Origin: Chitinophaga sp. E66
GTDB taxonomy: Bacteria > Bacteroidota > Bacteroidia > Chitinophagales > Chitinophagaceae
Reading direction: 5' to 3'
Length of the DNA: 64,000 nucleotides
NCBI GenBank assembly: GCA_019285755.1
Contig: CP079103.1
Coordinates: forward strand, 1,736,001-1,800,000
In this document: positions 19,616 through 29,612 of the stretch, one piece after another
How positions within the stretch are numbered: position 1 is the stretch's first letter
Layout of the letters: every line of letters begins with the position of its first letter
Notes under the pieces: generated by a model
Database searches by the model: none
What the model was told of the DNA's origin: nothing
The model's input: the letters and a program-made list of their open reading frames with translations, nothing else
Translations under genes and position numbers: made by a program

Positions 19616-20267
19616 TTGATTCAGAATTGAAGTCGTAATTAGCTGAAAATTAGACGCTGTTTTTGACAGGACTTGTACGGATGTGTAAACTTTACACTAC
19701 TTCTGGAGCAACGGTTATTACGCCGGATGAAACGGATAGGGGATGGATGAATCATATGTCAAAGAACTTAGTCAAAAGTAGTGGTAAGCAGGGGAGGGAA
19801 AAAGAAAAATGCCGTATACGCTTATTTTGTAGCGTTTTGTAGTGTTTTTAAGTAAACAATTGATTATTGGCTAGTTAAGTTTGTTCAGGGTAAAGCAATA
19901 TCAGCCTAAGGGATCAGGAATATCTCCTCTTTCTCTGGTCTTTCCCTCCTTTTTCCCTCCAAATCCTTTACTGTATTGACGGGAGTACCATTTGATATAC
20001 ATTAGATATACATGAACCCTTAGGTTACCCTTACTGAACCCCTGGTTTGATATACCGGAAATGATACGGTTTCAATACGGTATTACTACCAAGGCATTAC
20101 TAAGGCAATACGGTCCCTACACGGTCCTAATACGGTTCCAATACGGTTGCAATACGGTTACAATACGGTTAGACTACGGTTTCAATACGGTTACAATACG
20201 GTTACAATACGGTTAGATGACAATCCGTATGACAATTCAGCGGGAGAAACTTACCGGCAGGGGCATT
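19616..20267. other. Intergenic region upstream of the receptor gene, dominated by periodic repeats
   Basis: No coding frame supported over 652 bases. The part near 19620-19900 is AT-rich and should hold the promoter of the leftward receptor gene. From about 19936, and clearly from 19991, the sequence is organised in 11-bp units up to the end of the DUF445 gene. Confidence 0.6.
19991..20221. repeat. 11-bp-periodic repeat array, 21 units
   Basis: In strict 11-base register the units run TTTGATATACA, TTAGATATACA, TGAACCCTTAG, GTTACCCTTAC, TGAACCCCTGG, TTTGATATACC, and so on to a homogeneous block of GGTTACAATAC-type units (20134-20221). Neighbouring units resemble each other most. The array thus drifts in sequence while the period stays fixed. 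Two related pyrimidine-rich units (CTTTCCCTCC / TTTTCCCTCC, about 19940-19961) suggest it began further left. Confidence 0.9.
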
Positions 20268-20858
20268 TTACGCCGCCATAACGATCCAGAGTTGGAGGAG
20301 GCCGATGAGGAGACCGATCCCTGCGCCCAGGAGCCCCATTGCTGTGAGGGCGCCGCCTAATCTTTGGTGCAGCTGCGCTTCCACGGTTTCGCTGGCAATG
20401 CCGGCGATCTTGTTGGTCACGATGGCGGAAAGGTCGAGGTCGGACTGGGCCTTATCGAGGAACTGGCCGATGAGTTTCGGGAACAGGAGGTCCAGCTCGG
20501 CGGCGAGGGTCGTTTTGATCTGATTGATGGTGCTGTCGCCGATGAACATGGCGATCATGGGCATGGCCTGCGGCAGCTTGTTGCGCAGGAAATGATCGAG
20601 GTGTTCTTCGACCACGGGTTTCAGTGCGCTGATCTTCTCCGGGTCGGTTAGCTTGGAACGGATATCGTCAAAGGAAACGAATTGCGCCACCGCGCCACCG
20701 ATCGCCTGCGCGATCTGCGGCTGCCTTTTCGGGAAAGCGCCCTGCAGGGTGAATAATCCCAGGCGGACGGGCTTCACGGGGTGGAAGAGGAGCCATAATG
20801 CGGCACGGTTCACGAACCAGCCGGTAAACGCAGTCAGTAACGGAATAAGATACAGCAT
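20268..20858 (-). CDS. DUF445 family membrane protein
   Basis: Intact frame. A short N-terminal membrane segment (MLYLIPLLTAFTGWFVNRAALWLLFHP) precedes a helical middle with FTLQGAFPKRQPQIAQAIGG, KLPQAMPMIAMFIGDSTINQI, and a C-terminal glycine-rich membrane helix (MGLLGAGIGLLIGLLQLWIVMAA). This is the DUF445 layout. I set the start at ATG 20856-20858 because AAAGGA precedes it by about 8 bases. Longer in-frame starts (20864, 20909) are possible, but the 20909 start would run into the tRNA-His terminator. Function unknown; inner-membrane location inferred. Confidence 0.75.
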   Translation of the reverse strand: MLYLIPLLTAFTGWFVNRAALWLLFHPVKPVRLGLFTLQGAFPKRQPQIAQAIGGAVAQFVSFDDIRSKLTDPEKISALKPVVEEHLDHFLRNKLPQAMPMIAMFIGDSTINQIKTTLAAELDLLFPKLIGQFLDKAQSDLDLSAIVTNKIAGIASETVEAQLHQRLGGALTAMGLLGAGIGLLIGLLQLWIVMAA

Positions 20859-20895
20859 AACCATTTCCTTTTTTGATCCGGATCGATCTAAATAG

Positions 20896-20929
20896 AAAAA
20901 GGTCTCCATCTTTCAGGAGACCTTTTTTT
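20896..20929 (-). terminator. Terminator of tRNA-His
   Basis: AAAAAGGTCTCC / GGAGACCTTTTTTT stem directly after the tRNA 3' end on the minus strand. The arms also give a T tract on the plus strand. Confidence 0.8.
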
Positions 20930-20931
20930 CG

Positions 20932-21005
20932 GGTGGATGAGGGGTCTCGAACCCCGACCCTCAGAACCACAATCTGATGCTCTAACCAACTGAGCTACAA
21001 CCACC
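20932..21005 (-). tRNA. tRNA-His (anticodon GTG)
   Basis: Minus strand reads GGTGGTTGTAGCTCAG... with anticodon stem TCAGA/TCTGA closing the loop TTGTGGT (anticodon GTG). The T-loop is TTCGAGA. The extra G at position -1 is encoded, as in bacterial tRNA-His, opposite C73. The acceptor arm has one T:T mismatch (position 5:68), natural or a base error. CCA is not encoded. Confidence 0.93.
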
Positions 21006-21199
21006 GTGTTTGTTTGTTTTGCGGAGTGCAAAGGTAATAATTTCTACTTCTAACTTCCAAATGTTTTGACAAAAATCTTTAACAAATTTTGTTTCCAACC
21101 ATACATACCTAATTCCTTGACGCCGATAATGATAACATATAACACAAATCCATGTCCTTCGACGATGGGTTTATGCACAGGATTTCCACAAAAATGGCT

Positions 21200-21207
21200 T
21201 ATCTTTG
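21200..21207 (+). promoter_or_regulatory. Bacteroidota -7 box (TATCTTTG)
   Basis: A good TAnnTTTG match upstream of the 21313 gene, but a terminator lies between box and gene. It may therefore drive a very short RNA or an attenuated transcript. Confidence 0.45.
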
Positions 21208-21233
21208 CCTCTCGCAATACCCGAAAACTTACT

Positions 21234-21266
21234 AGCCCAGCATGCGAAGTGCTGGGCTTTTGTTTT
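21234..21266 (+). terminator. Hairpin terminator in a leader region
   Basis: AGCCCAGCA / TGCTGGGCT stem with a 7-base loop and TTTTGTTTTT. It is placed before, not after, the coding region. Confidence 0.75.
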
Positions 21267-21312
21267 TACTAATGAACGATTTACTATATATCTGACTGAA
21301 ACACAACTTAAT

Positions 21313-22525
21313 ATGCATATGGATCAGCTAAAATTGAAATTGCAGGAGTATTACCAGAACTACCGGAAACTGGACAAACAGCCGAAGCAGGATCCCGCCG
21401 TCAAAGGCACCGGCACCGCACGCGACCTGGAGAGCGATATCCTCACCCAGTTCGGCCTGCCCGTTTCTAAAAGATTCGTGCAGATTTTGCATGATTTTGT
21501 GAACCACAGCACCGTGAACGATCAACTGCTCGATTACGTATCCCGGAAACTGCGCACCGCCGCCCGCAAATATCTGCTCGCACCCGTCATGAGCGACATC
21601 GATCAACTCGCCCAGGCCATGGAACAAAAACGATCCCCGTTCGACGTCCTCCCCGAACTAGGATTCCCCGCGCACGATTACGCCGTTTTCCTCATCGGGG
21701 AACTGCTCTACCGCCGCAATATGCCCGCCCAGGATATCCTCGACGAACTGCAGCATGTTCAGCAGCACAACAGCTGGGAAGACCTTATCGTTCTGTCTAA
21801 AATCAGCAACTACAGCTCCCACGAACTGTACGCCAAACTGAAAAATACGGCCTCCGCTTCGTGGACGACTTCATCCAGCACATCCACCGCCAGGAAACCA
21901 CGCGCCCTGCCGCAAGGAAACGCCTGTCGCCCGCGGAAGAAGGGTACAAGCCCAATTATAAAACCATTTCCAAAGTGCAGGTGGAAGACATCGTGTTCGA
22001 TGATAAAACCACGCCCAGCCTCTTCGGAAAACAAAAATCGGGCAGCCGGTATACCCGCATCACCATCGGGCTGGAGTTCTCCGAGCTCAACCAGCTCCTC
22101 ATGGCCAGCGGCGACCTCGGCGTGCAGATCAGCAACGCCATCAAGAAGCGCCTCGCCAATCCCGCCAGCGCCAAACCCCTCGTGATCGACATCAAAGCCG
22201 AATTCGGGAACCGCTGAAACTGGATAACGTTTACCTGGAAGTCTATAAACCGCAACACCAGGAAAATGGCAAATGGGCCGAAGACAAGGACCCGTTCTAC
22301 TTCGTGGATAAAATCCTGTCCAAGAAAGAATTCGAAAAGAAATCAAAAGAAGCCGAAGTGAAAACCAAGATCCAGGAGTGCCTGGAACTCATCGGCGGCT
22401 CTTATGTATATTATCAGCGCCTCCGCCGCCTGGGCATCACGGAAGATGAAGCAAAGCTTCGCGCCGGCCTGCAGGACGAGCTGCTGTACAAGTTGAGCTA
22501 TTACCTCAACAAACTGAAAGATTAA
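21313..22525 (+). CDS. Hypothetical helical protein, about 404 aa (frameshifted)
   Basis: Starts MHMDQLKLKLQEYYQNYRKL. The N-terminal half is helical (QILHDFVNHSTVNDQLLDYVSRKLR, ELLYRRNMPAQDILDELQHVQQHNSWEDL). After a break near 21845 comes KYGLRFVDDFIQHIHRQ, then PNYKTISKVQVEDIVFDD and beta-type YTRITIGLEFSELN. After a second break near 22217 the chain continues LDNVYLEVYKPQ to a charged helical end (KKEFEKKSKEAEVKTKIQE). I know similar proteins only as hypothetical in this family of bacteria. No signal peptide; cytoplasmic. A good terminator follows. Confidence 0.6.
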
Positions 22526-22563
22526 ACTGATTTTTCATAATGCGATCCTTTCTGCGTGAACAG

Positions 22564-22595
22564 AAAAAAGCCCCGGCTAAATGCCGGGGCTTTTT
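22564..22595. terminator. Bidirectional terminator
   Basis: AAAAAAGCCCCGGC / GCCGGGGCTTTTT stem between convergent genes. Confidence 0.85.
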
Positions 22596-22620
22596 CATTA
22601 TTGCATTGTCGAACCGATGG

Positions 22621-25047
22621 CTAGAAGTATTTTTCTACTCTGCCCACGCGGCCGTATTGGTCCATAGACTCTACCACCACGCGGAAGTTCTTTGTCTGGT
22701 CATTGTTATAGAAGATCATGCGCGTTGTATGGCTGATGGTGTCTACCACCAGGCTCGGGCTCCAGAACAGCGTGAGGCGCTTGTCGGGCAGTTCGTGCTG
22801 GGCTTTCTTCACTGAATAATCGGGCGCATAGAATTCTTTAATGATGCGGTATCCGCCTTTCTTCAGCAGTTCCAGCTTCTTGGCGTTCGGGTCTGGCCGG
22901 GAGTCGCCGCCCCTGCGCGTCCACACGGCGATGGCGCCATTAGCGCCGCCGAAGCCGCCCATGAACGGTGGGCGGAACACTTTGATCAGCGCAACGTCCG
23001 CCATGGGAATGTTGGCCACCGATTGGATATCCACTGGCATCTGGTCGAGGAAGACGCCGGGAGCGCCGCCGCGCCAGCTGAGTTGCGGATTGTTGATGTC
23101 TCCGGTGATTTGCAGGCCCGGCACGCGGGCTTGCAGGTATTGGAACACGTTGAAGTTGGTGGGCGTTTCGTTGGTAAGATCGAAGGTGTAACCGTTATCG
23201 CTGCTGAACATCCCGCTTGCATAGCGCGAAGCGGTGGTTTGTTCTGCCGTGGGCTTTTTAGCATTAACGTCCACCGTTTTCAGCTGGATGGTACGGTTGG
23301 TGATCATGCGGTTTACGCTGTTGCCTTCCATCACGGTAGCCAGGTAATTTTTGAGTATCCTGTTATCGATCGGGGAGGAGGCAGCAAGGGGATGGGCGTC
23401 TTCACGTTAGCATACGTATCGAAGAAGTGCCTGTCAAATTCCACCACCACTTCTCGGTTCGCTTTGGCGCCCTGCCCCTGGAAATAGAGGTTCGCGGTAT
23501 CGCCGAATATGAGATTGTTGAGCGCGAAAGTCCCGTCGGGTTTCACATCTGCCATGAGGAAGCTCTGGGAGCTGTCGCGCGGGATGCGGATGAGGAAATT
23601 CACGTTGCCGCTTTGCAGGGGTTGCCGGGAAGAGGTCATCGCCTTACCGGTGATGGTTACGCCCTGTTCGTACGGGTATTTGATGGTCGGGAACTTGTCT
23701 TTCAGGATTTCTTCCCAGCTGAACCTGCGCCAGCCGTTGGTCATCATCACGAGATCGAGCGCCTGCGTGGCTTTTGCGCTGGTGTCGCGGAAATAATAAG
23801 CCGGGTTGTGCACATACCCCGGATGTCGGAAGTAAGGAACGTATGGCTGATGATGTTGTTGGCGTTGGGATCGAAGGCTACCTGGTCGGCGTCCGTTATG
23901 GAAGCGGAGATACGGCCTCTCATGGAGTCAGGCACCTGCAGCACCAGCTCGGTACGCTGCCGCGGGCCTTGTTCAGCTCCTGCGGGTCGAGGAAGAAGTC
24001 CAGCGTGTCGGTAACGCCTTTTACATAAACGATGCGCTCGCTGAGCGGGGTGCCTTTATTATCGAACACCGTGAGCTGCATGATACCGGAGGGGAGATTG
24101 GTAGCGGGGATGAGGCCGCTCACTTTTCCTTCCGAGATATTCAGGTCTGCTTTGTAGATCACCTGGTTATGCATCTGCGCGATGAGGAGCATTTCGTTTT
24201 GCGAAGCGTCCAGCCCGTTGAAGCCGGTGAGGTAGAAAATGCGCGCACCGCGGTTATAGACTTTCAGCGCAATGCCGGAGGGTTTCACGGCCGGGAGGTT
24301 AAACGTCTTCTCCGCGCCGCCGGCGTTGGTGATCACCGCTTTATAAGTTGCGCCCGCTTCCGGCTTCAGTTCGAAGCTGCCCATCCCGTCGTGCAATGTC
24401 TCGATAACTGCAACCTGTTTGCCCGCGCCATCTTTCACGACGCCTGCCACTTTGATGGGATAACCGTTCTCGTCGATCGCTTTGAATGCCACGTTGCCTG
24501 CAACATCCTGGATGAGATCGCCCCCTTCGGGGAAGAACTGCACGGCATAATCCTTAGGCGCGGCCACTTCGCCGGCTTTACCGGTCTTGGGGTCGAACAC
24601 CTGGATATTTTTGAAGAACATGAAGGTAGTATCGAAGTTGAGCATCCACGCGGTATATGCGCGGAGCTGGTAGAGGCCGGGCTTGGTATTTTCCGGGAGG
24701 AAAACTCGCCGGCGGCGCCGCCATCATACACCAACAGCAATTCCTTTTGCACAATGGCCCTTTTGCATCGCGCAGCTCGGCATAGAGGTTGCGCGCTCCC
24801 GGGCGGGCAGGTCGTTCAGCGTCACATAGCCTGAGAACCAGATCGTTTCGCCGGCGGCGTAATAATCTTTGTCCAGGTGCAGATATACTTTCTCCTGCGG
24901 GTAATGATTAATGAACTTCTCTAAAGCCTGAATGATTCTGTCTGTCCAGTCGTCGGGTTTGGCAAAGCCCGAAGCGCCCCAGAAGCAAATGCCGAGCAAA
25001 CCGGCTACCATCAGCTTTCGGAGCTTTTTCAGGGATGTTTGTTGCAT
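22621..25047 (-). CDS. Secreted MG-domain protein with TonB-receptor plug-like C-terminus (frameshifted)
   Basis: Signal peptide (LMVAGLLGICFWGASGFA), then EKVYLHLDKDYYAAGETIWFSGYV, the first macroglobulin-like domain of a large Bacteroidota family. Several beta domains follow (AVQFFPEGGDLIQDVAGNVAFKA, PSGIMQLTVFDNKGTPLSERIVYV). Near the C-terminus is a plug-like segment (NVFQYLQARVPGLQI, GGAPGVFLDQMPV, ALIKVFRP, GGANGAIAVWTRRGGD) without a barrel. Breaks near 24800, 24700, 23980, 23825 and 23380. About 800 residues. Likely a periplasmic or outer-membrane-associated protein; the role is unknown, perhaps linked to TonB-dependent uptake. Confidence 0.7.
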
Positions 25048-25174
25048 GGATTGCGGATCGTTTAATGTACCAAGATAAACATTTACGAATAATTAGTAGG
25101 ATGGGCCGGCGTTTTTTAACATTTCGTATTTGGCGCATATTTGCGAAATTCGCCGGCGATAGACAGGTAATCAA

Positions 25175-26421
25175 ATGATGATGGAGCACTCTCAAACGGA
25201 ACGGGCCGATCTGGTCATTGCCGGCGGCGGCGCGGCGGGATTTTTGCGCGGTAAACGCCGCCCGGCTGCACCCGGGTATGAAGGTCGTGCTGTTGGAAAA
25301 GACGGGCAAGGTACTGGGCAAGGTAAAAGTGTCCGGTGGCGGCCGCTGTAATGTAACGCATGCGCTCAACAGCGTTTCGGAGCTGGTAAAGCGGTATCCC
25401 CGTGGCGGCAATTTCCTGAAGAAATCCTTTTCCGCTTTTTCATCCCGGATACGATCAATGGTTCGCCGACCGTGATGTGACGCTGAAGACGGAGGCGGAC
25501 GGGAGGATGTTCCCTGATACGGACGATTCCCAGACCATCATCGACTGCCTCCTGCGGGAAGCGGACCGCCACCGCGTGCAGGTCCGCCGCCATGCCGAAG
25601 TGCAATCGCTCGAAAGATCCGGCGACGACTGGAAGCTGACCCTCGCAGGCAGCGCTACCATCACCGCCCCGAACGTTTGTATCGCGGCGCGGGCGGGTAT
25701 GCTTCCCTGAAAAATTTGCTTACCTGACGGCCATCGGCCACAGTATAGAATCTCCCGCGCCATCGCTCTTCACGTTTAATATGCCGGGCAATCCCGTAAC
25801 GGAACTGATGGGCGTATCCGTGCCGGAGGCGGCAGTTCGCATTGCCGGGAGCAAGCTGGCCGAAAAGGGCCCCTTGCTGATCACGCATTGGGGGATGAGC
25901 GGCCCGGCCATCCTGCGGCTCTCCGCCTGGGGCGCCGGTACCTGCAGGAGCAGCAATATACATTCACGCTGATCGTTAACTGGCTCCCTGATTCCAACGA
26001 GAACACGCTGCGCGACCCGTGGCCGTCGCTGCGCCAGGACCTTGGTAAACAAACCACCGGCGCCCGCAATCCTTTCGGGTTGCCCTCGCGCCTCTGGCAC
26101 TTTTTGCTTTCCGAAGCCGGCATCCCCGACACCACGAGATGGGCGGAAATACCCGCTAAAGAACAGAACCGGCTCATCCGGCTGCTCACGGCCATGGAGT
26201 TCCCGGTTGCGGGTAAAACAACGTTTAAAGAGGAGTTCGTGACCTGCGGAGGTATCCGCCTGTCGGAAATAGACCCGCTCACCATGCAGAGCCGCATCGC
26301 GCCGGGATTGTATTTCGCGGGAGAGGTCATGGATGTGGATGGTATCACCGGCGGGTTCAATTTCCAGCATGCCTGGACCAGCGGCTGGATAGCGGCACAG
26401 CTGGAAGGCGCCCGTCCTTAA
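25175..26421 (+). CDS. NAD(P)/FAD-dependent oxidoreductase, HI0933/BaiN family (frameshifted)
   Basis: Dinucleotide-binding ADLVIAGGGAAGF near the N-terminus, then VVLLEKTGKVLGKVKVSGGGRCNVTHA, the family signature, DGRMFPDTDDSQTIIDCLL, and the end GGIRLSEIDPLTM plus GLYFAGEVMDVDGITGGFNFQHAWTSGW, which closes the FAD site. Three ATG codons lie in tandem (25175, 25178, 25181). Breaks near 25245, 25445, 25710 and 25945. About 415 residues, soluble. Its stop overlaps that of the convergent gene by two bases. The physiological substrate of most family members is unknown. Confidence 0.85.
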
Positions 26422-28401
26422 AAGAAACTCAAACCCGCCTGCCAGCCCAGCCAGCCGCTGCGGCCGTTATCTGAACTGAACCCGGGGTACCCCTTGCCGG
26501 GGCGGTCGGTCATCAGGTTGTTATCATCCAGGTAAGTAAAGGAAGGCCCGCCGAAGAGGGTCACCCATTTCGCCAGCTTCACACGCACGGAAGGCGAGAC
26601 GCGCCAGGCCTGGCCGAGCGATTTCCAGTTATCATCGAAGAAATTATATTGAGACACGTCCGTGTTCATGGACAATCTTCCTTTCAGCGCCATTCCCCGC
26701 CCGCGCCGAGCCCGAGGTAATGCATCCCTTCCAGCGCACCGCCGGAGATGATGCAGTAAAAGCCGCTCCGCCCGCTTTTAAATTGAAGGTTTAGGGGCGC
26801 AATGTCGCTGGCGTAGGCTTCCAGTTTGTAATACCCGTTTTCTTCACGACGTTCACTAACCCGATGGCAATGCCGTCTGAACTGTCCGCGATATTGACGA
26901 GGCCGAACTGCATGCCGCGGTTATAGCCTACGCTGTTGCCGATGGCAGACAGTTGCAACCCGCGCATGGTGTCGCGGGCATGATTCCATCCGCCGGTCAG
27001 CTGCATGCCGCTGCCGTTGCCGCGATGCTGGTTGTATAATCCGGATATCTGCACGCCGGGGCTTTCCCTTCCGGCTGCCATTGCACGGAATCTTTACCCG
27101 TTCCGCCGATTGCCAGCTGCCCGGAAGCGTGGTTGGCCAGCCCGGCGATCTGGAGGCCCTGCATCTCCGCCGTGTAGTTGATCAGTCCCGTGATCTGCGC
27201 GCCATGAGTGGTGCCGCGTACCCGGTTGATGAGGCCGCTGACCTGTAGGCCGTCGAGGTGCCCGCCGCTGTGGTTCATGAGCCCGCTGATCTGCCCGCCG
27301 GTCACATCCCCTGGATCCTGTTATAAAGACCGGCGATCTGGATCCCTTTCACGGAATCTATCGCGCGGTTGAAGATCCCCGATACCTGCGCGCCCAGCAG
27401 CCAGCCATTGGCCACGTTGCTGATACCGCCGATCTGCGCGCCTTTCACGAACTGCATGTTGCGGTTGAAGATCCCCGCCACCTGCACGCCGCGCACCGCG
27501 CCGCCTACCAGGTTGAAGATCCCCGCCACCTGCATGTATTGCGCATTGCCTTTATTGATATTATACCCCCGGCTATTTCGGCGCCGTCCAGCCCGGCGGA
27601 ATACCCTCCTACGAGGTTCAGGAAAACTTATTGACCACCTGCCCGGCCATCTTGCCGTGCGAGCCGATGGAGGGCACGAGCGACGACTGCACCGGTTTCT
27701 CGGCGAAAAACTTCCCGATGTTGCGCGTCTGCCGGCGAAGCTGTTCGCTCAGCAGCCTTGTGCCCAGCCAGGTCTTGTCCACGTCGTCCGACACGGTAAA
27801 CTCCCGCAACTGCACTGGCATGGCCGGCGATATGGCGATGGAGATCTCCCGGTCGTACCCGGGGTGACATACACCAGCGTATCCATGTAAAACTCCTTGC
27901 TGACCGTGATCTCCACGGAAGGCTGTTTCCTTTGTCTTTCAGGCGAAGGTGGAAGTAGCCGTCGGTATTGGTGAAGGCGGACATAAGGTCTGAGCGCTCG
28001 TAGATACTGGCGTTCACGATCATTTGCCCGTTATGTTTATCGCGCACGTACCCGCTGATGGTATAGAATCGCTCGCGCACGCCTTCCACGGCGTTAAGTA
28101 CGATATGCCCGTCTACCACCGAGTACCGGATACGCCCCTGGAAGAGCTGGTCGAGCACCTGGCGGATGGGTTTGCGCTGAATGGTCATATTGACGAGGCT
28201 ATCGCCCCGGAAGGGCCTTCCCGCATAGGAAAACGAAAGGCCTGACTGCGCGGTGATCTTCGAGAGCACGGAGTCGACAGGCCAGTTGACGGCACGGAAG
28301 GAAACAGGTTGCTGGAGTTGGTGCTGCGCCATCAGGCAGGAGGGCCAGAGGAGCAGAAGGATCAGACAGTTACGAAGCAATTTGGAGCAGGGTTTGAACA
28401 T
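26418..28401 (-). CDS. STN / carboxypeptidase-regulatory-like protein with 16-residue GxQxxGxxN repeats (frameshifted)
   Basis: Signal peptide, then an STN domain (WPVDSVLSKITAQSGLSFSYAG ... PIRQVLDQLFQGRIRYSVVDGHIVL) and a carboxypeptidase-regulatory-like domain (ISGYVRDKHNGQMIVNASIYE). After a linker comes a tract of repeats such as GVQVAGIFNRNMQFVK, GAQIGGISNVANGWLL, GAQVSGIFNRAIDSVK and GLQVSGLINRVRGTTH, spaced by 16 residues (about 27535-26850). This resembles the LA_2272-type surface repeat. A short C-terminal barrel-like end (LTYLDD..., GWLGWQAGLSFF) follows. Breaks near 27930, 27560, 27305, 27010, 26850 and 26695. Outer-membrane or surface location likely; function unknown. Confidence 0.7.
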
Positions 28402-28486
28402 GGCGGACGCCGGCTCCTTGTGGAGACCGGCGGGCCAAAATTAGCGTAAAACGTTCAATGGATGGGTTAAAAAACAGGACGGACGG

Positions 28487-29078
28487 CTAGAAAATTCCCG
28501 CCTTTACGCCCAGGAGAAGCCCGGAGCGCTCAGCTTGTCGTCCGAGATGTGCAGCCCACCGGAACCAAATACCCTGCGGTACGAACCGCCGGCCACAACG
28601 CGGAGGTAGTGCGTGATGTTCATTTCTACCTGGATGAACGGTTCCGCCACCACCACGGCGCTGGAAGCATATACATAATCCTTGCCTTTATCGAATTTCT
28701 CGCGTTCGGACACTCCGCCGCCGCCTACCAGCGCGCCGGCAGACCAATGGAAGAGCTTGTCGCTGTTATGCACGTATTCCACCACGGCTCCGGTATACCA
28801 GAAATTGAGCACCGGGCGGTCGGGCGTTTCCAGGCGGATGTTGTTGGCCAGGCTCTTGGCGCCCGCGCCCAGCAGCCATTTCTTATTGAGGAATACCCCG
28901 CCATATGCCCCGGTGAACACGGCAAAGTCGCCGTTCACGGCGGAGATGGTTCGAAGCCATGGCCATAGGCGGCGAGTGATTTCGGTTTGGGGCCGCGGCC
29001 CGCCAGCGTTTCCATGTCCTGGGCATGGGCGGCGATGATGGTCAGCATAAGGGAGAGGAGCGTAAGCAGCTTTTTCAT
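28487..29078 (-). CDS. Outer-membrane beta-barrel protein, about 195 aa (frameshifted)
   Basis: Start at ATG 29076-29078 (MKKLLTLLSLMLTIIAAHAQ signal peptide). The mature part alternates hydrophobic and polar residues in strands (FAVFTGAYGGVFLNKKWLLGAG, FHWSAGALVGGGGV, PFIQVEMNITHYLRVVAGGSYR), typical of a small 8-stranded barrel, and ends GLLLGVKAGIF with a terminal Phe. Breaks near 28935 and 28505. No ligand can be inferred. Confidence 0.65.
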
Positions 29079-29250
29079 ATAGTTATGTTTTTTGTTTGCT
29101 GCTATTATGACGGACAAATCGCCCTTTCCCCATAAGGCGGTAAAAAAATATAGCTGGATAAAAATGAACGGTTGTTAAAAGGAATGAACAGGGTGAACAG
29201 GGAGAATCGAAGTAAATTCAGATACATCTACTTTTTAAAATTCTATCATT

Positions 29251-29456
29251 ATGGAAAACAAGTATTTCGGCTGTGAGCCGCTCGGAATGGATGACATGCA
29301 GCAAATCCAGGGCGGCGCTTATGTTGCTAACCTCCTGACGCTCGTCAAAGGCGCTTATTTCCTGACAAAGGATTCACGCCCAACGTGCCGCTTGCCGGCC
29401 CGCTGGTGTTTGGTCTGCTCACTTCTTTTGTAGACCCGCTCGTAACAGCTGCTTAA
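29251..29456 (+). CDS. Bacteriocin-like peptide with double-glycine leader (frameshifted)
   Basis: Precursor of about 68 residues. The leader MENKYFGCEPLGMDDMQQIQGG ends in GG, preceded by the (L/M)xxM/ExxxIxGG pattern recognised by PCAT-type ABC exporters with a C39 peptidase domain. The core begins AYVANLLTLVKGAYFLT. With one A restored in the AAAGG run near 29366-29370 it continues KGFTPNVPLAGPLVFGLL and ends FVDPLVTAA at TAA 29454-29456. The core is hydrophobic, Gly/Pro-rich and ~46 residues, like class II bacteriocins. Without repair, a shorter Cys-containing tail and TAG at 29431 would result. No exporter or immunity gene is seen nearby. A strong terminator follows, so it is a monocistronic unit. 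Confidence 0.65.
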
Positions 29457-29479
29457 CCAGACCGAACCGATTAAAACAG

Positions 29480-29515
29480 AACAGGCAACTTGCTGATGCA
29501 GGTTGCCTGTTTTTG
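29480..29515 (+). terminator. Terminator of the bacteriocin-like gene
   Basis: AACAGGCAAC.TGC / GCAGGTTGCCTGTTTTT hairpin, 23 bases after the stop. Confidence 0.85.
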
Positions 29516-29612
29516 CGCTTATGATAACACTAACTATGGATTATTTCCCGTCTGCCCTTCCGGGCGGGGATGATGTTATAACAGTAAATTCCCGGATTTG
29601 TTGACCCGCCCG

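Larger units (their letters stand above)
21006..21312. other. Intergenic region with a promoter box and a terminator in tandem
   Basis: Nothing coding that I can support. It is AT-rich near the tRNA. It holds a TATCTTTG box (21200-21207) and a strong hairpin with T tract (21234-21266), 26 bases apart, ahead of the gene at 21313. Confidence 0.5.

Noticed and set aside
19991..20221. CRISPR array
   Set aside because: Repeat unit is 11 bases with no spacers of constant length and no cas genes in the window.
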